NCBI GenBank assembly: GCA_903921665.1
Contig: CAIXQT010000362.1
Location: 1 to 5,355 of the forward strand
DNA from: an uncultured Opitutia bacterium
GTDB lineage: Bacteria > Verrucomicrobiota > Verrucomicrobiia > Opitutales > UBA953
DNA length: 5,355 nucleotides
Reading direction: 5' to 3'
Shown: in pieces, positions 1 to 5,355 of the stretch
How the letters are laid out: each line of letters starts with the position of its first letter
Numbering within the stretch: the first letter of the stretch is position 1
Program-made: the position numbers and the translations under genes
The notes under the pieces: generated by a model
Seen by the model: only the letters and a program-made list of their open reading frames with translations
Told to the model about the DNA's origin: nothing
Databases searched by the model: none

Positions 1-1
1 G

Positions 2-394
2 AAACTCAAAGGCCTCGAAGTCGGCGCTGCCAAGGCGACGCCCCAGGCCCTGAAGCACATCGCCAAACTGCCGCTCGAGTATCTGCAACTCGGCGAAGGC
101 TTCGAATCCGGCGCCGCCATCGCCTTCATCAAGGATATCGCCACGCTGCGTCGCCTCACGCTCACCAACCCTCAGGCCATTACCGACGCTGACCTGCTGG
201 CCCTCGCCCGCCTCACCCAGCTCACCCACCTGGAAATCGGACGGATGCCGCTGCCCGATGAGCGCCTCGCGGTCCTCAAGCCCTTCGCCTTCCTGAAGAC
301 GATGCGCCTCGTACCCGCCAAGGCGCCCTTCACGCCGGAGCAGCAGGCCAAGATCCAGGCCCTGCTCCCGCAGACCAAAATCGCTTTCAATTAA
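2..394 (+). CDS. Leucine-rich-repeat protein, C-terminal part (5' end outside window)
   Basis: An open frame enters from the left edge (first full codon at base 2) and ends at TAA 392-394, giving 130 residues. LxxLxL-type repeat cores are visible starting at residues 2, 25, 49, 74 and 98, a spacing of 23-25 residues. One repeat carries the ITDADLLALARL pattern, close to the 'itd.gl..L..L' consensus of bacterial LRR proteins common in PVC genomes. The last repeat runs into a short cap ending LLPQTKIAFN, like the 'LP.ckI' tail that often closes these proteins. LRR arrays form curved scaffolds for protein or ligand binding; no catalytic motif is visible. In PVC bacteria such arrays are often fused behind a PSCyt1 cytochrome domain or a signal peptide, but the N-terminus is not in the window, so neither can be confirmed. 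It ends 18 nt before the alpha/beta hydrolase start, so the two may be co-transcribed. The fold is a confident call; the role is unknown. Confidence 0.8.
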   Translation, partial: KLKGLEVGAAKATPQALKHIAKLPLEYLQLGEGFESGAAIAFIKDIATLRRLTLTNPQAITDADLLALARLTQLTHLEIGRMPLPDERLAVLKPFAFLKTMRLVPAKAPFTPEQQAKIQALLPQTKIAFN

Positions 395-412
395 GCCCTC
401 GAGCCGAAGCCC

Positions 413-1174
413 ATGCCAAACTGCCTTCGACGCTCATTGCTCATCCTGACGCTGATCGCCTCGCCGCTCTTCGCCGCCGAGACGTTCGTCGTCGACGGGC
501 ATAAGGCCGTCATCCATCCGGCGGCCAAGCCGGCGGACGGCAGGCCTTGGCTCTGGTATGCGCCCGCGCTCAACGGCGGCGTCTCGATCGTCCAGCATAA
601 GCTCTACGCCGACGCCTGCCATCAAGCCGGCATCGCCATCGCGGGTTACGACCTCGGCGAAGTCCGCGGCGCGCCGAAGAGCGCGGCGCAGTTCACGAAG
701 TTCTATGACGAGATGGTGAAGCGCGGCTACTCGCCCAAGCCGATCCTGCTCGGTCAGAGCCGCGGCGGCATGATGACCCTCACATGGGCGTTCCGTAATC
801 CCGAGAAAGTGAAGGCGTGGATCGGCATCTACCCGGTCTGCAACCTTGCCAGCTGGCCGCTGAAGAATTCGAAGGCCCAGACGCTCGCTGACTTCGGCCT
901 GACCGAAGCCGAACTCACGACTCGCCTCAAGGAGTTCAATCCGCCCGATAATCTCGCCGGCCTCGCCGCCGCGAAGGTCCCGATGTTCGCCGTCCATGGC
1001 GACAACGACGTGGTCGTCCCGCACCAGGACAATACCTTGCTGCTAAAGACACGTTATGAGGCCCTCGGGGGAAAATTCACGGTAAAGATCGTCCCCGGCG
1101 AAGGCCACAAGGTCGGCCCGTCGTTCTTCGCCTGCCCGGAGCTGGTCGAGTTCCTCCTAAAAGAGGCAAAATGA
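413..1174 (+). CDS. Secreted alpha/beta hydrolase (prolyl-oligopeptidase/esterase-like)
   Basis: A 253-residue protein with a Sec signal peptide: basic MPNCLRR, hydrophobic residues 9-20, probable cleavage near residue 21 (LFA|AET). The body has the alpha/beta-hydrolase triad. The nucleophile is Ser116 in the elbow GQSRGG (114-119), the acid is probably Asp199 in HGDNDVVVP (195-203), and the base is His232 in PGEGHK (228-233). A PVCNLASWP segment (141-149) and a QDNT stretch after the acid loop resemble a family of secreted hydrolases often found with polysaccharide-degradation genes. The length is normal for a single-domain hydrolase. It probably cleaves an ester, for example an acyl or aryl group on a glycan, in the periplasm or outside; the substrate cannot be read from sequence, and peptidase activity is not excluded. 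The ATG at 413 is chosen because the signal peptide begins there; only weak purine-rich sequence precedes it. Cys4 is not a lipobox, since it lies before the hydrophobic core. It lies 18 nt after the LRR gene and 61 nt before the esterase gene. Confidence 0.85.
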   Translation: MPNCLRRSLLILTLIASPLFAAETFVVDGHKAVIHPAAKPADGRPWLWYAPALNGGVSIVQHKLYADACHQAGIAIAGYDLGEVRGAPKSAAQFTKFYDEMVKRGYSPKPILLGQSRGGMMTLTWAFRNPEKVKAWIGIYPVCNLASWPLKNSKAQTLADFGLTEAELTTRLKEFNPPDNLAGLAAAKVPMFAVHGDNDVVVPHQDNTLLLKTRYEALGGKFTVKIVPGEGHKVGPSFFACPELVEFLLKEAK

Positions 1175-1188
1175 CGGCTTAGGCCGTC
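1173..1188 (+). other. Perfect 6-bp hairpin overlapping the hydrolase stop codon
   Basis: GACGGC (1173-1178) is exactly complementary to GCCGTC (1183-1188) around a TTAG loop, and the left arm includes the last two bases of the TGA stop (1172-1174). On the + strand it is followed by GGAAAAGG, not a T-run, so it is not a standard intrinsic terminator. Read on the - strand the stem is followed by ATTTT, a weak terminator-like layout, but no - strand gene is seen that would need it. It could attenuate transcription or protect the 3' end of the upstream message. The complementarity is seen directly; any function is inference, and a 6-bp inverted repeat can arise by chance in GC-rich DNA. Confidence 0.35.
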
Positions 1189-1224
1189 GGAAAAGGTGGA
1201 ACTCCCAAGGCGCTCGGGTTACCC

Positions 1225-1229
1225 AAAGG
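1225..1229 (+). promoter_or_regulatory. Shine-Dalgarno-like site for the SASA esterase gene
   Basis: AAAGG (followed by T) ends 6 nt before the ATG at 1236, within the normal spacing for 16S rRNA pairing. It is the best ribosome-binding candidate among the starts in this window and supports the 1236 start. The other starts at 413, 2127 and 5192 have only weak purine-rich sequence upstream, and the last two probably depend on coupling to the preceding gene. Confidence 0.5.
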
Positions 1230-1235
1230 TACCCC

Positions 1236-2123
1236 ATGTTCCGCCGCCTCCCCCTAGGTCTGGCCCTGCTCCTGCACGGGCTGACGTTCGCCACCGAAAG
1301 CCGCGACCTCATCTTGGTCGCCGGTCAGTCCAACGCGGTCGGTTACGACGCGTATGCGGAAGAACTGCCGGCTGACCAAAAGGATGCCGCCACGATGTTC
1401 TGGTGGCGCGTGGGCGATCCGCCCCCCGATGAATTCGACGGCACCAGCGCCCGCCAATGGACGACCCTGCAGTTCCAACCGCGCACTCCGGGGATGTCCG
1501 GCGACGCGGCCAAGAAGATCGGACGCCAATACGGTAACTTCAATAAGAAGTCCAAGGGCGGCTTCGGACCCGAGATCGGAATGGTCCGCACGCTGGCGAC
1601 GAAAGAGTCCCGTCCGCTCGCGGTCATCAAGACGGCCTTCAGCGGCACCTCCGTCGCCGCCGATTGGAACGTCGGACTACCCGGCAAGGCCGACGCCTGC
1701 TACCGCGCGATGATCGACGAAGCCAAGGCCGCCATCGCTTCCGCCAAGGTCAAGGACATCACCCTGCGCCCCCGCGCGTTCGCCTGGGTGCAAGGTGAGA
1801 GCGACGCCAACGCGAAGGATGCCCCTGCCTACGTCGCCAATCTTTCGGCGATGCTGAAAAGCCTGCGCACCGAACTCGACGCGCCGGACCTGATCCTGCT
1901 CCTCGGCGTCAACACCCGCTTTGGCAACGGCAAGAATCCCTTCATGCCCAAGGTCATCGCCGCCCAACAGGAAGTCGCCGCCACCCTGCCCCGCACCCGC
2001 TATGTCGACACCGCCGGGGCGGAGACCCTCCCGCCGACGCACACGCACTTCACCGCCATCGGCACGCTCGAGATCGGGCGTCGCTATGCCGAAGCCCTCC
2101 TTTCCTTCGAATCCGCCAAGTAG
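1236..2123 (+). CDS. Secreted SASA-domain (SGNH-type) carbohydrate acetylesterase
   Basis: A 295-residue protein with a Sec signal peptide (MFRR then hydrophobic 5-18; probable cleavage after Ala19). The mature part is one SASA domain (sialate O-acetylesterase/carbohydrate esterase family 6 type). Visible blocks are LILVAGQSNAVG (25-36) with nucleophile Ser32; GGFGPEIGMVR (108-118); the FSGTS segment (135-139); the family hallmark WVQGESDA (184-191); and THFTAIGTLEIGRRYAEAL (270-288) with catalytic His271. The family removes O-acetyl groups from sugars such as sialic acid or xylan in an extracytoplasmic location. Sialic acid should not be assumed as substrate, because PVC bacteria use this domain widely on other glycans. 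The usual DxxH aspartate before the histidine is replaced: positions 268-271 read THTH. Activity may therefore rely on a Ser-His dyad or another acid. It ends 3 nt before the PSCyt/PSD1 gene, which implies co-translation. Confidence 0.87.
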   Translation: MFRRLPLGLALLLHGLTFATESRDLILVAGQSNAVGYDAYAEELPADQKDAATMFWWRVGDPPPDEFDGTSARQWTTLQFQPRTPGMSGDAAKKIGRQYGNFNKKSKGGFGPEIGMVRTLATKESRPLAVIKTAFSGTSVAADWNVGLPGKADACYRAMIDEAKAAIASAKVKDITLRPRAFAWVQGESDANAKDAPAYVANLSAMLKSLRTELDAPDLILLLGVNTRFGNGKNPFMPKVIAAQQEVAATLPRTRYVDTAGAETLPPTHTHFTAIGTLEIGRRYAEALLSFESAK

Positions 2124-2126
2124 ACC

Positions 2127-5100
2127 ATGCGCCCGCCCCTCCTCCTCCTGACCTTCGCCGCGCTCGCCGCCGAGGCCGCCCCGAAGCTCGACTTCAACCG
2201 GGACATCCGCCCGATCCTGTCCGACAACTGCTTCGCCTGCCACGGCTTCGACGCCAAGAAGCGCAAGGCGGACCTCCGACTTGACACCCCGGAAGGCGCC
2301 ACCGCGATCAACGACGGCGTGCAGGCGATCAAGCCGGGCGACCCAGACGGCAGCGAACTCATCAAGCGCCTCCTCACGAAAGACCCTGAAGAAGTGATGC
2401 CGCCTCCGGAATCACATAAGAAGCTCACGCAGGCCCAGATCGACACCCTGCGCCGCTGGATCGCCGAAGGCGCGGCCTATCGTAAGCACTGGAGCTTCGA
2501 GCCGCCCGTTCGTCCGCCCGTTCCCGCCGCCAAAGGCACCTCGCCGATCGACGCCTTCCTGCACGCCGAACTTTCCGCCCAAGGCCTTCAGCCCGCCCCC
2601 GAAGCAGACAAGGCCCGCCTCCTCCGCCGCGTCACGCTCGACCTGACCGGCCTCCCGCCGACGCCCGCCGAGGTCGAAGCCTTCCTCGCCGACAACTCCC
2701 CGCAGGCCTACGATAAGGTCGTCGAACGCCTCCTGGGTTCTACGCGCTATGGCGAACACATGGCCCGCGGCTGGCTCGACGCCGCCCGCTACGCCGACAC
2801 GCACGGCCTGCACCTCGATAACGAACGCAGCATGTGGCCCTACCGCGACTGGGTCGTGAAGGCCTTCAACGACAACCTGCCCTTCGACGTGTTCACCACC
2901 TGGCAGCTCGCCGGCGACCTCCAGCCGAACGCGACCCGTGAACAGCGCATCGCCAGCGGCTTCAATCGATGCAACGTGACCACCAGCGAGGGCGGCTCGA
3001 TCAACGACGAGCTCCTCTTCCGTTATGCCGTCGATCGCACCGACACCACCATGGGCGTCTGGATGGGCCTGACCGCCGGCTGCGCGGTCTGCCATGACCA
3101 TAAGTTCGACCCGGTCACGACCAAGGAATTCTACTCGCTCTACTCCTTCTTCTACAGCGCCGCCGATCCGGCCATGGACGGCAACATCCTGCTGACCCCG
3201 CCGGTGCTGCAGCTCTCGACCCCTGAACAGGAAAAGACCCTCAAGGACTTCGACGCTAAGATCGCCGGACACCTCAAGGCCGTGCGCGAAGCCATCGCCT
3301 CGCTCAAATACGTCGACCCCGCGACGCTCACGCCGCCTCCGCCCGTCCGCACCGGCGAGACGATCTGGTTCGAGGACGCCTTCCCCGAGAAGGCCAAGGT
3401 CAACGGCACCGGCGGCACCACCACCTTCGTCGAAGCCGGCCAAGGCCCGGTGCATAGCGGCAAGCGGGCGCTCAAGCGCACCGCGAAGGGCGTCGCCCAG
3501 GATTACTTCGAGAACGGGGCCGCGTTCGTGATCCCGCCCAACGGGATCATCTCCGTCTGGACCTACCTCGAGCCCAAGGACCTCCCCAAGGCCATCATGC
3601 TCCAACTCCACGTCGGCGGCTGGAACCACCGTGCGTTCTGGGGCGAGGAAGGCGCCATCCCCTTCGGCAAGGTGCGTACACCTGAGAAAGTGAACATGGG
3701 CAAGCTGCCTGACGCCGGTAAGTGGACCCAGCTCAAGGTCGACATCGCCAAACTCGGCCTCAAGCCGGGCATGAAGGTCGACGGCTTCGCTTTCACGCAG
3801 TTTGACGGGACGGTCTTCTGGGACCGACTCGCGATCAGCCACCGCATCGAGGAAGCCAAGGACCTGCAATGGTCGTTCCAGTTCTGGTCGGAGAAGATGC
3901 AAGGCTCCCGCGTCGAAGCGCTGCCGGGCGACCTGCAGACTCTCGTCCGCGGCAAGAAAGCCGCCCTGTGGACCGACGCCGAACGCAAGCGGCTGCTCGA
4001 CTGGTGGCTGGAGAATGAATTCCAAGGCGGCCGGGAACAGCTCGACGGCCTGCGCGCCGCGAAGCTGGCCGAGGAATCGCGCAAGAAAGCCCTGAACGAC
4101 ATGATACCCGCGACGCTCATCATGGCCGAACTCCCGAAGCCACGGCAGGCCAACGTGATGATCCGTGGTCAATACGACAAGCCCGGTGAAGCGGTCTCGC
4201 GCGGCGTACCCGCGGCCTTCCATCCGCTGCCCAAGAAGGAGACCTATGACCGCCGCGACCTCGCGGCCTGGCTCCTTTCCCCTGCCAATCCGCTCACGAG
4301 CCGCGTGACGGTCAACCGTTACTGGCAGCAGTTCTTCGGCTACGGGCTGGTCAAGACCAGCGGCGACTTCGGCTCGCAGGGCGATTCGCCCAGCCACCCG
4401 GAACTCCTCGATTGGCTCGCGGTGGAATTCCGCGAGACCGGCTGGGATGTGAAGCGGCTCGTCCGCCTGCTCGTCACCAGCGCCGCCTATCGTCGCTCCG
4501 CCGCCGCCTCGCCGGAACTCCTCACCAAGGATCCCGAGAATCGCCTCCTCGCCCGCGGTCCGCGCCATCGCCTCGACGCCGAGGTTATCCGCGACCAGGC
4601 GCTATTCGTCTCCGGCCTGCTCAGCTCGCGCATGGGCGGCAAGGGTGTGCGCCCCTACCAGCCGGACGGCGTCTGGGAGCCGGTGGGCTTCACCGGCAGC
4701 AACACCGCCCGCTACACCCGCGACACCGGCGAGGCGCTCTACCGCCGCTCGCTCTACACCTTCTGGAAGCGCACCGCGCCACCGCCCTCGATGATCGCCT
4801 TCGACGCCCCCGCCCGCGAGGCCAGCTGCGTCCGTCGTGAGCTCAGCAACACGCCGCTCCAGGCCCTCGCGCTGCTGAACGACGTCCAGCACGTCGAAGC
4901 CGCCCGCGCATTCGCCCAGCGCATCCTCAAGGAAGGCGGCGCCAGCGATGAAGCCAAGGCCGCGTTCGCGTGGCTGACGGCCGTCGGTCGTCGTCCGGCC
5001 GCGAGCGAGACTCAGGTCACGCTCGACGCCCTCCGCGCCCACCGCGCGCGTTATGCCGCCCAGCCGGCCGACGCGACCAAGCTGATCACCTTCGGCGAAT

Positions 5101-5195
5101 CGAAGCCTGACGCTTCCCTGCCCGCGCCCGAAGTCGCGGCATGGACCCTCACCGCCAGCCTCCTCCTCAACCTCGACGAGACCCTCAACCGATGA
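2127..5195 (+). CDS. PSCyt1-PSCyt2-PSD1 (DUF1549/DUF1553) c-type cytochrome protein
   Basis: A 1022-residue exported protein. Residues 1-18 form a signal peptide (MRPP, then an L/A-rich core, AEA|APK). PSCyt1 covers about 21-117: LDFNRDIRPILSDN leads to the haem-c site CFACH (35-39), and Met91 in EVMPPP is the likely sixth ligand. PSCyt2 (DUF1549) covers about 138-346, with LRRVTLDLTGLPPTP (166-180) and a second haem-type motif CAVCH followed by DHKFDP (319-329). A predicted beta-rich insert occupies about 410-572. A charged helical linker (about 575-700) leads to PSD1 (DUF1553) at about 706-1015, with RVTVNRYWQQFFGYGLV (726-742), GDFGSQGDSPSHPELLDWLA (746-765) and LSNTPLQALALLND (906-919). 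The order and length are normal for the family, and no frameshift is visible. It is predicted to act in the periplasm, where haem c is attached. The biochemical role of the family is not established; an electron-transfer or redox role in polymer degradation is a common inference. The ATG at 2127 lies 3 nt after the esterase stop and begins the signal peptide. The 3' end overlaps the DUF1501 start. Confidence 0.93.
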   Translation: MRPPLLLLTFAALAAEAAPKLDFNRDIRPILSDNCFACHGFDAKKRKADLRLDTPEGATAINDGVQAIKPGDPDGSELIKRLLTKDPEEVMPPPESHKKLTQAQIDTLRRWIAEGAAYRKHWSFEPPVRPPVPAAKGTSPIDAFLHAELSAQGLQPAPEADKARLLRRVTLDLTGLPPTPAEVEAFLADNSPQAYDKVVERLLGSTRYGEHMARGWLDAARYADTHGLHLDNERSMWPYRDWVVKAFNDNLPFDVFTTWQLAGDLQPNATREQRIASGFNRCNVTTSEGGSINDELLFRYAVDRTDTTMGVWMGLTAGCAVCHDHKFDPVTTKEFYSLYSFFYSAADPAMDGNILLTPPVLQLSTPEQEKTLKDFDAKIAGHLKAVREAIASLKYVDPATLTPPPPVRTGETIWFEDAFPEKAKVNGTGGTTTFVEAGQGPVHSGKRALKRTAKGVAQDYFENGAAFVIPPNGIISVWTYLEPKDLPKAIMLQLHVGGWNHRAFWGEEGAIPFGKVRTPEKVNMGKLPDAGKWTQLKVDIAKLGLKPGMKVDGFAFTQFDGTVFWDRLAISHRIEEAKDLQWSFQFWSEKMQGSRVEALPGDLQTLVRGKKAALWTDAERKRLLDWWLENEFQGGREQLDGLRAAKLAEESRKKALNDMIPATLIMAELPKPRQANVMIRGQYDKPGEAVSRGVPAAFHPLPKKETYDRRDLAAWLLSPANPLTSRVTVNRYWQQFFGYGLVKTSGDFGSQGDSPSHPELLDWLAVEFRETGWDVKRLVRLLVTSAAYRRSAAASPELLTKDPENRLLARGPRHRLDAEVIRDQALFVSGLLSSRMGGKGVRPYQPDGVWEPVGFTGSNTARYTRDTGEALYRRSLYTFWKRTAPPPSMIAFDAPAREASCVRRELSNTPLQALALLNDVQHVEAARAFAQRILKEGGASDEAKAAFAWLTAVGRRPAASETQVTLDALRAHRARYAAQPADATKLITFGESKPDASLPAPEVAAWTLTASLLLNLDETLNR

Positions 5196-5355
5196 ATGAC
5201 CCGATCCAAGACCACCTGCGCCTCCTGAACCGCCGAAGCTTCCTGAGCACCGCCGGACTCGGCGTCGGCGGCGTCGCCCTCGCCGGCCTGCTCTCCCGCG
5301 AGGCCCAGGCCGCGAACACCGTGCACAAGCCGCTCGCCGGCTACCCGCACTTCGC
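5192..5355 (+). CDS. DUF1501 family protein, N-terminal part (3' end outside window)
   Basis: The frame opens at ATG 5192, whose last two bases lie within the TGA stop of the cytochrome gene (ATGA overlap), and runs off the right edge after 54 full codons. A twin-arginine signal is visible: NRRSFLS (13-19), then the hydrophobic stretch TAGLGVGGVALAGLL (20-34) and an AQA|AN cleavage-like site near residue 40. The last residues, HKPLAGYPHF, match the start of the conserved DUF1501 region, in which 'HFAPKAKRVI' normally follows. DUF1501 proteins are sulfatase/alkaline-phosphatase-fold-like, and their genes usually lie directly downstream of PSCyt/PSD1 genes in Planctomycetes and Verrucomicrobia, exactly as here. 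No catalytic residues can be judged because most of the protein is missing. An ATG at 5196 is out of frame. The family call rests on the signal, the short motif and strong gene context. Confidence 0.85.
   Translation, partial: MNDPIQDHLRLLNRRSFLSTAGLGVGGVALAGLLSREAQAANTVHKPLAGYPHF

Noticed and set aside
413..430. Possible lipoprotein signal from Cys4 of the hydrolase
   Set aside because: The cysteine comes before the hydrophobic core and no L-[AS]-[GA]-C lipobox follows it; an ordinary Sec cleavage site near residue 21 fits better.
434..1024. A 196-codon - strand open frame opposite the alpha/beta hydrolase
   Set aside because: Same antisense phase relative to the sense codons as the 718-codon frame, with arginine/aspartate/glycine-rich composition, no motif and no ribosome-binding site noted. 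It is a shadow of the hydrolase gene.
1216..1235. Inverted-repeat-like GGGTTACCC and GGTACC just before the esterase start
   Set aside because: GGGT-T-ACCC has a one-base loop and cannot fold as a hairpin, and the alternative GGGT/ACCC pairing around the ribosome-binding site is only 4 bp. Too weak to call a regulatory element.
1175..1235. Search for a sigma-70 promoter in the spacer
   Set aside because: No TATAAT-like or TTGACA-like pair at suitable spacing; the stretch is short and GC-rich.
1677..2243. A 188-codon - strand open frame spanning the esterase/cytochrome junction
   Set aside because: Same antisense phase explanation; it crosses two well-supported sense genes and its translation is glycine/glutamate-rich without family features.
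2412..4568. A 718-codon open frame on the - strand, opposite the cytochrome gene
   Set aside because: It lies in the antisense frame whose first base pairs with the sense third base. Stops there need sense codons TTA, CTA or TCA, which are rare in this high-GC gene: the frame closes at a TCA codon (2412-2414) and a CTA codon lies near its other end. Its translation is low-complexity G/E/A/R/V-rich with no recognisable motif, while the sense protein is a full family match.
4412..4840. A 142-codon + strand frame inside PSD1
   Set aside because: Arg/Pro/His-rich out-of-frame reading of a conserved PSD1 region, with no signal or motif. The conserved PSD1 protein sequence continues uninterrupted in the main frame.
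4602..5350. Two - strand open frames (4602-5042 and 5051-5350) near the right edge
   Set aside because: Both fall in the antisense phase that is depleted of stops in GC-rich genes, and both oppose strongly supported PSD1 and DUF1501 coding sequence.

Overview
The window is high-GC (roughly 60-65% by eye), densely coding and transcribed entirely on the + strand. It holds five genes, of which the first and last are cut by the window edges. The combination of a leucine-rich-repeat protein, a secreted serine hydrolase, a SASA-type acetylesterase, a PSCyt1-PSCyt2-PSD1 protein and a DUF1501 protein is typical of the Planctomycetes-Verrucomicrobia-Lentisphaerae (PVC) group. The PSCyt/PSD1 + DUF1501 pair in particular is massively amplified there and rare elsewhere. 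I cannot place it to genus; Verrucomicrobia or Planctomycetes are both possible.

Layout: (1) 2-394, the C-terminal 130 residues of a leucine-rich-repeat protein. (2) 413-1174, an exported alpha/beta hydrolase with a complete Ser-Asp-His triad. (3) A 61-nt spacer (1175-1235) following a small perfect hairpin that overlaps the hydrolase stop codon, with a Shine-Dalgarno-like AAAGG before the next gene. (4) 1236-2123, an exported SGNH/SASA-family esterase (sialate O-acetylesterase-like). (5) 2127-5195, a 1022-residue exported c-type cytochrome protein with PSCyt1, PSCyt2, a predicted beta-sandwich insert and PSD1. (6) 5192-5355, the start of a DUF1501 protein with a twin-arginine signal, overlapping the previous gene by ATGA.

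Spacing is tight: 18 nt, 61 nt, 3 nt and a 4-nt overlap. The esterase, cytochrome and DUF1501 genes look like one translationally coupled unit, and the whole set may be one operon. All three full-length proteins carry Sec-type signal peptides and the DUF1501 protein carries a Tat-type one, so the products are predicted to work outside the cytoplasm. A plausible reading (inference) is a periplasmic module handling acylated polysaccharide, with the two hydrolases removing ester groups and the haem protein/DUF1501 pair performing an unknown, possibly redox, step. No RNA genes, mobile elements, CRISPR arrays or clear sigma-70 promoters were seen, and no stretch longer than 300 bases lacks a gene. 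The gene families are recognisable; what remains undescribed is the function of the PSCyt/PSD1/DUF1501 pair and why it sits with these esterases.
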